Part shown: piece by piece, positions 51,601-64,000 of the stretch
Numbering within the stretch: the stretch's first letter is position 1
How the letters are laid out: each line of letters starts with the position of its first letter
Source of the DNA: Volvox africanus
Lineage: Eukaryota > Chlorophyta > Chlorophyceae > Chlamydomonadales > Volvocaceae
Reading direction: 5' to 3'
DNA: 64,000 bases
Assembly: GCA_030268105.1 (NCBI GenBank)
Contig: BSDZ01000010.1
Span: 5,066,914 to 5,130,913, forward strand
Notes under the pieces: generated by a model
Told to the model about the DNA's origin: nothing
Seen by the model: the letters and a program-made list of their open reading frames with translations, nothing else
Database searches by the model: none
Made by a program: the position numbers and the translations under genes

Positions 51601-54600
51601 TGTGTGGGGCGGGACAGGTACCTTGGGCGATTTCGCAGGGGGCGTCAATGCCATCCCAGGAGTGCTCCAAGAACTTCCAATCGCCACCGCCATTCAAGCC
51701 CAGACCACGAGCAATCCAACCAAACAAGCTTCCTTTGTACAATTCGCGTATAATTTTAATTATAACATAAGCCATGTGAGCCATATCCAGCATTCTGCCA
51801 TGGGGTGTGTGGGGCGGGACAGGTACCTTGGGCGATTTCGCAGGGGGCGTCAATGCCATCCCTGGAGTGCTCCAAGAACTTCCAATCGCCACCGCCATTC
51901 AAGCCCAGACCACGAGCAATCCAACCAAACAAGCTTCCTTTGTACAATTCGCGTATAATTTTAATTATAACATAAGCCATGTGAGCCATATCCAGCATTC
52001 TGCCATGGGGTGTGTGGGGCGGGACAGGTACCTTGGGCGATTTCGCAGGGGGCGTCAATGCCATCCCTGGAGTGCTCCAAGAACTTCCAATCGCCACCGC
52101 CATTCAAGCCCAGACCACGAGCAATCCAACCAAACAAGCTTCCTTTGTATAATTCGCGTATAATTTTAGGTTATAACATAAGCCATGTGACCCATATCCA
52201 GCATTCTGCCATGGGGTGTGTGGGGCGGGACAGGTACCTTGGGCGATTTCGCAGGGGGCGTCAATGCCATCCCAGGAGTGCTCCAAGAACTTCCAATCGC
52301 CACCGCCATTCAAGCCCAGACCACGAGCAATCCAACCAAACAAGCTTCCTTTGTACAATTCGCGTATAATTTTAATTATAACATAAGCCATGTGAGCCCA
52401 TATCCAGCATTCTGCCATGGGGTGTGTGGGGCGGGACAGGTACCTTGGGCGATTTCGCAGGGGGCGTCAATGCCATCCCAGGAGTGCTCCAAGAACTTCC
52501 AATCGCCACCGCCATTCAAGCCCAGACCACGAGCAATCCAACCAAACAAGCTTCCTTTGTACAATTCGCGTATAATTTTAATTATAACATAAGCCATGTG
52601 AGCCATATCCAGCATTCTGCCATGGGGTGTGTGGGGCGGGACAGGTACCTTGGGAGATTTCGCAGGGGGCGTCAATGCCATCCCAGGAGTGCTCCAAGAA
52701 CTTCCAATCGCCACCGCCATTCAAGCCCAGACCACGAGCAATCCAACCAAACAAGCTTCCTTTGTACAATTCGCGTATAATTTTAATTATAACATAAGCC
52801 ATGTGAGCCATATCCAGCATTCTGCCATGGGGTGTGTGGGGCGGGACAGGTACCTTGGGCGATTTCGCAGGGGGCGTCAATGCCATCCCTGGAGTGCTCC
52901 AAGAACTTCCAATCGCCACCGCCATTCAAGCCCAGACCACGAGCAATCCAACCAAACAAGCTTCCTTTGTATAATTCGCGTATAATTTTAGGTTATAACA
53001 TAAGCCATGTGACCCATATCCAGCATTCTGCCATGGGGTGTGTGGGGCGGGACAGGTACCTTGGGCGATTTCGCAGGGGGCGTCAATGCCATCCCAGGAG
53101 TGCTCCAAGAACTTCCAATCGCCACCGCCATTCAAGCCCAGACCAGCGAGCAATCCAACCAAACAAGCTTCCTTTGTATAATTCGCGTATAATTTTAGTT
53201 ATAACATAAGCCATGTGACCCATATCCAGCATTCTGCCATGGGGTGTGTGGGGCGGGACAGGTACCTTGGGCGATTTCGCAGGGGGCGTCAATGCCATCC
53301 CAGGAGTGCTCCAAGAACTTCCAATCGCCACCGCCATTCAAGCCCAGACCACGAGCAATCCAACCAAACAAGCTTCCTTTGTACAATTCGCGTATAATTT
53401 TAATTATAACATAAGCCATGTGAGCCATATCCAGCATTCTGCCATGGGGTGTGTGGGGCGGGACAGGTACCTTGGGCGATTTCGCAGGGGGCGTCAATGC
53501 CATCCCAGGAGTGCTCCAAGAACTTCCAATCGCCACCGCCATTCAAGCCCAGACCACGAGCAATCCAACCAAACAAGCTTCCTTTGTACAATTCGCGTAT
53601 AATTTTAATTATAACATAAGCCATGTGAGCCATATCCAGCATTCTGCCATGGGGTGTGTGGGGCGGGACAGGTACCTTGGGCGATTTCGCAGGGGGCGTC
53701 AATGCCATCCCAGGAGTGCTCCAAGAACTTCCAATCGCCACCGCCATTCAAGCCCAGACCACGAGCAATCCAACCAAACAAGCTTCCTTTGTACAATTCG
53801 CGTATAATTTTAATTATAACATAAGCCATGTGAGCCATATCCAGCATTCTGCCATGGGGTGTGTGGGGCGGGACAGGTACCTTGGGCGATTTCGCAGGGG
53901 GCGTCAATGCCATCCCAGGAGTGCTCCAAGAACTTCCAATCGCCACCGCCATTCAAGCCCAGACCACGAGCAATCCAACCAAACAAGCTTCCTTTGTACA
54001 ATTCGCGTATAATTTTAATTATAACATAAGCCATGTGAGCCATATCCAGCATTCTGCCATGGGGTGTGTGGGGCGGGACAGGTACCTTGGGCGATTTCGC
54101 AGGGGGCGTCAATGCCATCCCAGGAGTGCTCCAAGAACTTCCAATCGCCACCGCCATTCAAGCCCAGACCACGAGCAATCCAACCAAACAAGCTTCCTTT
54201 GTACAATTCGCGTATAATTTTAATTATAACATAAGCCATGTGAGCCATATCCAGCATTCTGCCATGGGGTGTGTGGGGCGGGACAGGTACCTTGGGCGAT
54301 TTCGCAGGGGGCGTCAATGCCATCCCAGGAGTGCTCCAAGAACTTCCAATCGCCACCGCCATTCAAGCCCAGACCACGAGCAATCCAACCAAACAAGCTT
54401 CCTTTGTACAATTCGCGTATAATTTTAATTATAACATAAGCCATGTGAGCCATATCCAGCATTCTGCCATGGGGTGTGTGGGGCGGGACAGGTACCTTGG
54501 GCGATTTCGCAGGGGGCGTCAATGCCATCCCAGGAGTGCTCCAAGAACTTCCAATCGCCACCGCCATTCAAGCCCAGACCACGAGCAATCCAACCAAACA

Positions 54601-57600
54601 AGCTTCCTTTGTACAATTCGCGTATAATTTTAATTATAACATAAGCCATGTGAGCCATATCCAGCATTCTGCCATGGGGTGTGTGGGGCGGGACAGGTAC
54701 CTTGGGCGATTTCGCAGGGGGCGTCAATGCCATCCCAGGAGTGCTCCAAGAACTTCCAATCGCCACCGCCATTCAAGCCCAGACCACGAGCAATCCAACC
54801 AAACAAGCTTCCTTTGTACAATTCGCGTATAATTTTAATTATAACATAAGCCATGTGAGCCATATCCAGCATTCTGCCATGGGGTGTGTGGGGCGGGACA
54901 GGTACCTTGGGCGATTTCGCAGGGGGCGTCAATGCCATCCCAGGAGTGCTCCAAGAACTTCCAATCGCCACCGCCATTCAAGCCCAGACCACGAGCAATC
55001 CAACCAAACAAGCTTCCTTTGTATAATTCGCGTATAATTTTGATTATAACATAAGCCATGTGACCCATATCCAGCATTCTGCCATGGGGTGTGTGGGGCG
55101 GGACAGGTACCTTGGGCGATTTCGCAGGGGGCGTCAATGCCATCCCAGGAGTGCTCCAAGAACTTCCAATCGCCACCGCCATTCAAGCCCAGACCACGAG
55201 CAATCCAACCAAACAAGCTTCCTTTGTACAATTCGCGTATAATTTTAATTATAACATAAGCCATGTGAGCCATATCCAGCATTCTGCCATGGGGTGTGTG
55301 GGGCGGGACAGGTACCTTGGGCGATTTCGCAGGGGGCGTCAATGCCATCCCAGGAGTGCTCCAAGAACTTCCAATCGCCACCGCCATTCAAGCCCAGACC
55401 ACGAGCAATCCAACCAAACAAGCTTCCTTTGTACAATTCGCGTATAATTTTAATTATAACATAAGCCATGTGACCCATATCCAGCATTCTGCCATGGGGT
55501 GTGTGGGGCGGGACAGGTACCTTGGGCGATTTCGCAGGGGGCGTCAATGCCATCCCAGGAGTGCTCCAAGAACTTCCAATCGCCACCGCCATTCAAGCCC
55601 AGACCACGAGCAATCCAACCAAACAAGCTTCCTTTGTACAATTCGCGTATAATTTTAATTATAACATAAGCCATGTGAGCCCATATCCAGCATTCTGCCA
55701 TGGGGTGTGTGGGGCGGGACAGGTACCTTGGGCGATTTCGCAGGGGGCGTCAATGCCATCCCAGGAGTGCTCCAAGAACTTCCAATCGCCACCGCCATTC
55801 AAGCCCAGACCACGAGCAATCCAACCAAACAAGCTTCCTTTGTACTAATTCGCGTATAATTTTAATTATAACATAAGCCATGTGAGCCATATCCAGCATT
55901 CTGCCATGGGGTGTGTGGGGCGGGACAGGTACCTTGGGCGATTTCGCAGGGGGCGTCAATGCCATCCCAGGAGTGCTCCAAGAACTTCCAATCGCCACCG
56001 CCATTCAAGCCCAGACCACGAGCAATCCAACCAAACAAGCTTCCTTTGTACAATTCGCGTATAATTTTAATTATAACATAAGCCATGTGAGCCATATCCA
56101 GCATTCTGCCATGGGGTGTGTGGGGCGGGACAGGTACCTTGGGCGATTTCGCAGGGGGCGTCAATGCCATCCCAGGAGTGCTCCAAGAACTTCCAATCGC
56201 CACCGCCATTCAAGCCCAGACCACGAGCAATCCAACCAAACAAGCTTCCTTTGTACAATTCGCGTATAATTTTAATTATAACATAAGCCATGTGAGCCAT
56301 ATCCAGCATTCTGCCATGGGGTGTGTGGGGCGGGACAGGTACCTTGGGCGATTTCGCAGGGGGCGTCAATGCCATCCCTGGAGTGCTCCAAGAACTTCCA
56401 ATCGCCACCGCCATTCAAGCCCAGACCACGAGCAATCCAACCAAACAAGCTTCCTTTGTACAATTCGCGTATAATTTTAATTATAACATAAGCCATGTGA
56501 GCCATATCCAGCATTCTGCCATGGGGTGTGTGGGGCGGGACAGGTACCTTGGGCGATTTCGCAGGGGGCGTCAATGCCATCCCTGGAGTGCTCCAAGAAC
56601 TTCCAATCGCCACCGCCATTCAAGCCCAGACCACGAGCAATCCAACCAAACAAGCTTCCTTTGTACAATTCGCGTATAATTTTAATTATAACATAAGCCA
56701 TGTGAGCCATATCCAGCATTCTGCCATGGGGTGTGTGGGGCGGGACAGGTACCTTGGGCGATTTCGCAGGGGGCGTCAATGCCATCCCAGGAGTGCTCCA
56801 AGAACTTCCAATCGCCACCGCCATTCAAGCCCAGACCACGAGCAATCCAACCAAACAAGCTTCCTTTGTACAATTCGCGTATAATTTTAATTATAACATA
56901 AGCCATGTGAGCCATATCCAGCATTCTGCCATGGGGTGTGTGGGGCGGGACAGGTACCTTGGGCGATTTCGCAGGGGGCGTCAATGCCATCCCAGGAGTG
57001 CTCCAAGAACTTCCAATCGCCACCGCCATTCAAGCCCAGACCACGAGCAATCCAACCAAACAAGCTTCCTTTGTACAATTCGCGTATAATTTTAATTATA
57101 ACATAAGCCATGTGAGCCATATCCAGCATTCTGCCATGGGGTGTGTGGGGCGGGACAGGTACCTTGGGCGATTTCGCAGGGGGCGTCAATGCCATCCCAG
57201 GAGTGCTCCAAGAACTTCCAATCGCCACCGCCATTCAAGCCCAGACCACGAGCAATCCAACCAAACAAGCTTCCTTTGTACAATTCGCGTATAATTTTAA
57301 TTATAACATAAGCCATGTGAGCCATATCCAGCATTCTGCCATGGGGTGTGTGGGGCGGGACAGGTACCTTGGGCGATTTCGCAGGGGGCGTCAATGCCAT
57401 CCCAGGAGTGCTCCAAGAACTTCCAATCGCCACCGCCATTCAAGCCCAGACCACGAGCAATCCAACCAAACAAGCTTCCTTTGTACAATTCGCGTATAAT
57501 TTTAATTATAACATAAGCCATGTGAGCCATATCCAGCATTCTGCCATGGGGTGTGTGGGGCGGGACAGGTACCTTGGGCGATTTCGCAGGGGGCGTCAAT

Positions 57601-60600
57601 GCCATCCCAGGAGTGCTCCAAGAACTTCCAATCGCCACCGCCATTCAAGCCCAGACCACGAGCAATCCAACCAAACAAGCTTCCTTTGTACAATTCGCGT
57701 ATAATTTTAATTATAACATAAGCCATGTGAGCCATATCCAGCATTCTGCCATGGGGTGTGTGGGGCGGGACAGGTACCTTGGGCGATTTCGCAGGGGGCG
57801 TCAATGCCATCCCAGGAGTGCTCCAAGAACTTCCAATCGCCACCGCCATTCAAGCCCAGACCACGAGCAATCCAACCAAACAAGCTTCCTTTGTACAATT
57901 CGCGTATAATTTTAATTATAACATAAGCCATGTGAGCCATATCCAGCATTCTGCCATGGGGTGTGTGGGGCGGGACAGGTACCTTGGGCGATTTCGCAGG
58001 GGGCGTCAATGCCATCCCAGGAGTGCTCCAAGAACTTCCAATCGCCACCGCCATTCAAGCCCAGACCACGAGCAATCCAACCAAACAAGCTTCCTTTGTA
58101 CAATTCGCGTATAATTTTAATTATAACATAAGCCATGTGAGCCATATCCAGCATTCTGCCATGGGGTGTGTGGGGCGGGACAGGTACCTTGGGCGATTTC
58201 GCAGGGGGCGTCAATGCCATCCCATGGAGTGCTCCAAGAACTTCCAATCGCCACCGCCATTCAAGCCCAGACCACGAGCAATCCAACCAAACAAGCTTCC
58301 TTTGTACAATTCGCGTATAATTTTAATTATAACATAAGCCATGTGAGCCATATCCAGCATTCTGCCATGGGGTGTGTGGGGCGGGACAGGTACCTTGGGC
58401 GATTTCGCAGGGGGCGTCAATGCCATCCCAGGAGTGCTCCAAGAACTTCCAATCGCCACCGCCATTCAAGCCCAGACCACGAGCAATCCAACCAAACAAG
58501 CTTCCTTTGTACAATTCGCGTATAATTTTAATTATAACATAAGCCATGTGAGCCATATCCAGCATTCTGCCATGGGGTGTGTGGGGCGGGACAGGTACCT
58601 TGGGCGATTTCGCAGGGGGCGTCAATGCCATCCCTGGAGTGCTCCAAGAACTTCCAATCGCCACCGCCATTCAAGCCCAGACCACGAGCAATCCAACCAA
58701 ACAAGCTTCCTTTGTACAATTCGCGTATAATTTTAATTATAACATAAGCCATGTGACCCATATCCAGCATTCTGCCATGGGGTGTGTGGGGCGGGACAGG
58801 TACCTTGGGCGATTTCGCAGGGGGCGTCAATGCCATCCCTGGAGTGCTCCAAGAACTTCCAATCGCCACCGCCATTCAAGCCCAGACCACGAGCAATCCA
58901 ACCAAACAAGCTTCCTTTGTATAATTCGCGTATAATTTTAGGTTATAACATAAGCCATGTGACCCATATCCAGCATTCTGCCATGGGGTGTGTGGGGCGG
59001 GACAGGTACCTTGGGCGATTTCGCAGGGGGCGTCAATGCCATCCCATGGAGTGCTCCAAGAACTTCCAATCGCCACCGCCATTCAAGCCCAGACCACGAG
59101 CAATCCAACCAAACAAGCTTCCTTTGTACAATTCGCGTATAATTTTAATTATAACATAAGCCATGTGAGCCATATCCAGCATTCTGCCATGGGGTGTGTG
59201 GGGCGGGACAGGTACCTTGGGCGATTTCGCAGGGGGCGTCAATGCCATCCCTGGAGTGCTCCAAGAACTTCCAATCGCCACCGCCATTCAAGCCCAGACC
59301 ACGAGCAATCCAACCAAACAAGCTTCCTTTGTACAATTCGCGTATAATTTTAATTATAACATAAGCCATGTGAGCCCATATCCAGCATTCTGCCATGGGG
59401 TGTGTGGGGCGGGACAGGTACCTTGGGCGATTTCGCAGGGGGCGTCAATGCCATCCCATGGAGTGCTCCAAGAACTTCCAATCGCCACCGCCATTCAAGC
59501 CCAGACCACGAGCAATCCAACCAAACAAGCTTCCTTTGTACAATTCGCGTATAATTTTAGTTATAACATAAGCCATGTGACCCATATCCAGCATTCTGCC
59601 ATGGGGTGTGTGGGGCGGGACAGGTACCTTGGGCGATTTCGCAGGGGGCGTCAATGCCATCCCAGGAGTGCTCCAAGAACTTCCAATCGCCACCGCCATT
59701 CAAGCCCAGACCACGAGCAATCCAACCAAACAAGCTTCCTTTGTACAATTCGCGTATAATTTTAATTATAACATAAGCCATGTGAGCCATATCCAGCATT
59801 CTGCCATGGGGTGTGTGGGGCGGGACAGGTACCTTGGGCGATTTCGCAGGGGGCGTCAATGCCATCCCAGGAGTGCTCCAAGAACTTCCAATCGCCACCG
59901 CCATTCAAGCCCAGACCACGAGCAATCCAACCAAACAAGCTTCCTTTGTACAATTCGCGTATAATTTTAATTATAACATAAGCCATGTGAGCCATATCCA
60001 GCATTCTGCCATGGGGTGTGTGGGGCGGGACAGGTACCTTGGGCGATTTCGCAGGGGGCGTCAATGCCATCCCAGGAGTGCTCCAAGAACTTCCAATCGC
60101 CACCGCCATTCAAGCCCAGACCACGAGCAATCCAACCAAACAAGCTTCCTTTGTACAATTCGCGTATAATTTTAATTATAACATAAGCCATGTGAGCCAT
60201 ATCCAGCATTCTGCCATGGGGTGTGTGGGGCGGGACAGGTACCTTGGGCGATTTCGCAGGGGGCGTCAATGCCATCCCAGGAGTGCTCCAAGAACTTCCA
60301 ATCGCCACCGCCATTCAAGCCCAGACCACGAGCAATCCAACCAAACAAGCTTCCTTTGTACAATTCGCGTATAATTTTAATTATAACATAAGCCATGTGA
60401 GCCATATCCAGCATTCTGCCATGGGGTGTGTGGGGCGGGACAGGTACCTTGGGCGATTTCGCAGGGGGCGTCAATGCCATCCCAGGAGTGCTCCAAGAAC
60501 TTCCAATCGCCACCGCCATTCAAGCCCAGACCACGAGCAATCCAACCAAACAAGCTTCCTTTGTACAATTCGCGTATAATTTTAATTATAACATAAGCCA

Positions 60601-63600
60601 TGTGAGCCATATCCAGCATTCTGCCATGGGGTGTGTGGGGCGGGACAGGTACCTTGGGCGATTTCGCAGGGGGCGTCAATGCCATCCCTGGAGTGCTCCA
60701 AGAACTTCCAATCGCCACCGCCATTCAAGCCCAGACCACGAGCAATCCAACCAAACAAGCTTCCTTTGTACAATTCGCGTATAATTTTAATTATAACATA
60801 AGCCATGTGACCCATATCCAGCATTCTGCCATGGGGTGTGTGGGGCGGGACAGGTACCTTGGGCGATTTCGCAGGGGGCGTCAATGCCATCCCTGGAGTG
60901 CTCCAAGAACTTCCAATCGCCACCGCCATTCAAGCCCAGACCACGAGCAATCCAACCAAACAAGCTTCCTTTGTATAATTCGCGTATAATTTTGGTTATA
61001 ACATAAGCCATGTGACCCATATCCAGCATTCTGCCATGGGGTGTGTGGGGCGGGACAGGTACCTTGGGCGATTTCGCAGGGGGCGTCAATGCCATCCCAG
61101 GAGTGCTCCAAGAACTTCCAATCGCCACCGCCATTCAAGCCCAGACCACGAGCAATCCAACCAAACAAGCTTCCTTTGTACTAATTCGCGTATAATTTTA
61201 ATTATAACATAAGCCATGTGAGCCATATCCAGCATTCTGCCATGGGGTGTGTGGGGCGGGACAGGTACCTTGGGCGATTTCGCAGGGGGCGTCAATGCCA
61301 TCCCAGGAGTGCTCCAAGAACTTCCAATCGCCACCGCCATTCAAGCCCAGACCACGAGCAATCCAACCAAACAAGCTTCCTTTGTACAATTCGCGTATAA
61401 TTTTAATTATAACATAAGCCATGTGAGCCATATCCAGCATTCTGCCATGGGGTGTGTGGGGCGGGACAGGTACCTTGGGCGATTTCGCAGGGGGCGTCAA
61501 TGCCATCCCAGGAGTGCTCCAAGAACTTCCAATCGCCACCGCCATTCAAGCCCAGACCACGAGCAATCCAACCAAACAAGCTTCCTTTGTACAATTCGCG
61601 TATAATTTTAATTATAACATAAGCCATGTGAGCCATATCCAGCATTCTGCCATGGGGTGTGTGGGGCGGGACAGGTACCTTGGGCGATTTCGCAGGGGGC
61701 GTCAATGCCATCCCTGGAGTGCTCCAAGAACTTCCAATCGCCACCGCCATTCAAGCCCAGACCACGAGCAATCCAACCAAACAAGCTTCCTTTGTATAAT
61801 TCGCGTATAATTTTAAGTTATAACATAAGCCATGTGACCCATATCCAGCATTCTGCCATGGGGTGTGTGGGGCGGGACAGGTACCTTGGGCGATTTCGCA
61901 GGGGGCGTCAATGCCATCCCTGGAGTGCTCCAAGAACTTCCAATCGCCACCGCCATTCAAGCCCAGACCACGAGCAATCCAACCAAACAAGCTTCCTTTG
62001 TACAATTCGCGTATAATTTTAATTATAACATAAGCCATGTGACCCATATCCAGCATTCTGCCATGGGGTGTGTGGGGCGGGACAGGTACCTTGGGCGATT
62101 TCGCAGGGGGCGTCAATGCCATCCCAGGAGTGCTCCAAGAACTTCCAATCGCCACCGCCATTCAAGCCCAGACCACGAGCAATCCAACCAAACAAGCTTC
62201 CTTTGTACAATTCGCGTATAATTTTAATTATAACATAAGCCATGTGAGCCATATCCAGCATTCTGCCATGGGGTGTGTGGGGCGGGACAGGTACCTTGGG
62301 CGATTTCGCAGGGGGCGTCAATGCCATCCCAGGAGTGCTCCAAGAACTTCCAATCGCCACCGCCATTCAAGCCCAGACCACGAGCAATCCAACCAAACAA
62401 GCTTCCTTTGTACAATTCGCGTATAATTTTAATTATAACATAAGCCATGTGAGCCATATCCAGCATTCTGCCATGGGGTGTGTGGGGCGGGACAGGTACC
62501 TTGGGCGATTTCGCAGGGGGCGTCAATGCCATCCCAGGAGTGCTCCAAGAACTTCCAATCGCCACCGCCATTCAAGCCCAGACCACGAGCAATCCAACCA
62601 AACAAGCTTCCTTTGTACAATTCGCGTATAATTTTAATTATAACATAAGCCATGTGAGCCATATCCAGCATTCTGCCATGGGGTGTGTGGGGCGGGACAG
62701 GTACCTTGGGCGATTTCGCAGGGGGCGTCAATGCCATCCCAGGAGTGCTCCAAGAACTTCCAATCGCCACCGCCATTCAAGCCCAGACCACGAGCAATCC
62801 AACCAAACAAGCTTCCTTTGTACAATTCGCGTATAATTTTAATTATAACATAAGCCATGTGACCCATATCCAGCATTCTGCCATGGGGTGTGTGGGGCGG
62901 GACAGGTACCTTGGGCGATTTCGCAGGGGGCGTCAATGCCATCCCTGGAGTGCTCCAAGAACTTCCAATCGCCACCGCCATTCAAGCCCAGACCACGAGC
63001 AATCCAACCAAACAAGCTTCCTTTGTACTAATTCGCGTATAATTTTAGTTATAACATAAGCCATGTGACCCATATCCAGCATTCTGCCATGGGGTGTGTG
63101 GGGCGGGACAGGTACCTTGGGCGATTTCGCAGGGGGCGTCAATGCCATCCCAGGAGTGCTCCAAGAACTTCCAATCGCCACCGCCATTCAAGCCCAGACC
63201 ACGAGCAATCCAACCAAACAAGCTTCCTTTGTACAATTCGCGTATAATTTTAATTATAACATAAGCCATGTGAGCCATATCCAGCATTCTGCCATGGGGT
63301 GTGTGGGGCGGGACAGGTACCTTGGGCGATTTCGCAGGGGGCGTCAATGCCATCCCAGGAGTGCTCCAAGAACTTCCAATCGCCACCGCCATTCAAGCCC
63401 AGACCACGAGCAATCCAACCAAACAAGCTTCCTTTGTACAATTCGCGTATAATTTTAATTATAACATAAGCCATGTGAGCCATATCCAGCATTCTGCCAT
63501 GGGGTGTGTGGGGCGGGACAGGTACCTTGGGCGATTTCGCAGGGGGCGTCAATGCCATCCCAGGAGTGCTCCAAGAACTTCCAATCGCCACCGCCATTCA

Positions 63601-63770
63601 AGCCCAGACCACGAGCAATCCAACCAAACAAGCTTCCTTTGTATAATTCGCGTATAATTTTAATTATAACATAAGCCATGTGACCCATATCCAGCATTCT
63701 GCCATGGGGTGTGTGGGGTGGGACAGGTACCTTGGGCGATTTCGCAGTGGGCGTCAATGCCTCCCTGGAG
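42661..63770. repeat. Homogenised satellite domain
   Basis: From about 42,680 the junction reads GACCACGAG in nearly all monomers, a variant not seen to the left. Most units also have GTACAATTCG, AATTTTAATTATAAC and GTGAGCC, and long stretches (e.g. 53,400-55,000; 56,700-58,100; 59,800-60,600) look identical from copy to copy. From about 45,397 one-base insertions appear (TTTTAGGTT, GAGCCCAT, GTACTAATT, CCCATGGAG), about 20 net bases in total. Confidence 0.85.
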
Positions 63771-64000
63771 CACTAGGAAAACTTGAATTTCTCAGGATTC
63801 CCTGCCCTCCCTGGTGAAATGATTGGATAGTTTTATGTCTCTAATCATAAGGAAGGCGTTCCCTTCAAGAAATGGACCTGGAGGTGCAACAAAGTCCCTG
63901 TTGTGAATGCTCATGTAGTTTTGCCTATGGTCCCCTGGCTCTGAGAATGGTCCCAGGGCATCCACATGGTCTGAGTCTTGCTCCCACAGGAAGGAGCCCT
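63771..64000. other. Unique right flank of the array
   Basis: Sequence unrelated to the satellite begins at once after a degenerate last monomer (GCAGTGGGCG, CCTCCCTGGAG). It contains the minus-strand frame described separately. Confidence 0.7.
63792..63998 (-). CDS. Unrecognised minus-strand coding end (partial, runs off window)
   Basis: An open frame enters from the right edge and ends with TGA at 63794-63792, giving 68 residues. It begins GSFLWEQDSDHVDALGPFSE, includes NYMSIHNRDFVAPPGPFLEG and AFLMIRDIKLSNHFTREGRE. It looks like real protein: mixed composition, no low-complexity, and a full-length frame. Codon use is less GC-biased (AAA, CCA, AAT, ATT) than in the genes at the left, which may suggest a mobile element or a different compartment. 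The AG at the window edge could be an acceptor. No family is recognised. Confidence 0.4.
   Translation of the reverse strand, partial: GSFLWEQDSDHVDALGPFSEPGDHRQNYMSIHNRDFVAPPGPFLEGNAFLMIRDIKLSNHFTREGRES

Larger units (their letters stand above)
28796..63770. repeat. 205-bp satellite array, about 170 head-to-tail copies
   Basis: Every monomer runs ATAACATAAGCC ... CCATGG ... GGTACC ... AAGCTT ... TTCGCGTATAA and repeats at 205 bases. Homology begins sharply at 28796 and ends at about 63770, giving about 170.5 copies with no inversion or unrelated insertion. Each copy carries single NcoI (CCATGG), KpnI (GGTACC) and HindIII (AAGCTT) sites. Because 205 is 3x68+1, any frame shifts each monomer, and the stop-poor unit yields dozens of overlapping 60-187 aa frames on both strands that are not genes. 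Function is unknown. Centromeric, pericentromeric or subtelomeric heterochromatin are all possible. Copy number depends on the assembly. Confidence 0.98.

Noticed and set aside
28631..63757. Dozens of 60-187 aa open frames on both strands of the array (e.g. starting MAVAIGSSW, MTHIQHSAM, MWGGTGTLG)
   Set aside because: They repeat every 205 bases, overlap on both strands and change frame each monomer because 205 is not a multiple of 3. They follow from a stop-poor satellite, not coding.
28796..63770. CRISPR array or other spacer-containing repeat
   Set aside because: The whole 205-bp unit is repeated with no unique spacers, and the context is eukaryotic.

Overview
The window looks like nuclear DNA from a green alga, most likely a volvocine (Chlamydomonadales) relative. 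This is an inference from three observations. The genes are cut into many small exons with GT..AG introns, and exon DNA is more GC-rich than the flanks. Coding regions carry long Ala/Gly/Ser low-complexity stretches and trinucleotide runs. The pentamer TGTAA, the volvocine poly(A) signal, lies about 500 bp after the stop of two plus-strand genes and about 200 bp after the stop of a minus-strand candidate. Nothing points to a bacterial, plasmid or viral sequence. All exon models were made by eye from splice sites, phase and protein motifs.

Layout. (1) 1036-15300, plus: a roughly 23-exon gene for a very large (about 1,800 aa) plant-Shaker/CNG-like channel. It has six membrane segments and a pore, a C-linker, a cyclic-nucleotide-binding domain carrying a long insertion, about eight ankyrin-type repeats and a 450-residue disordered tail. 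Its selectivity filter reads GDGR where K+ channels have GYGD. (2) About 16328-18260, minus: pieces of an unrecognised gene ending in a Gln/His-rich tail, with a possible plus-strand exon pair lying between its pieces. (3) 19689-23400, plus: a plant-type peptidase-C45 / acyl-CoA:6-aminopenicillanic-acid-acyltransferase-like protein with a predicted signal peptide. (4) 24459-27564, plus: an unrecognised Ala/Gly/Ser-rich protein with two compact segments and a basic cluster. (5) 28796-63770: a 35-kb head-to-tail satellite of about 170 copies of a 205-bp monomer, more than half of the window. (6) 63771-64000: unique flank with the end of a minus-strand open frame.

The genes do not form an obvious pathway. 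The most striking feature is the satellite. Its left end is a five-monomer higher-order repeat, the next part is a mosaic, and the right half is a homogenised single-monomer array with different diagnostic bases. About the first 81 monomers are all exactly 205 bp, and one-base indels occur only further right. The many overlapping 60-187 aa open frames in the array are by-products of a stop-poor repeat and are not annotated as genes. I did not find a new multi-gene system. The best leads are the odd channel pore, the satellite's layered structure and the unclassified minus-strand frames.
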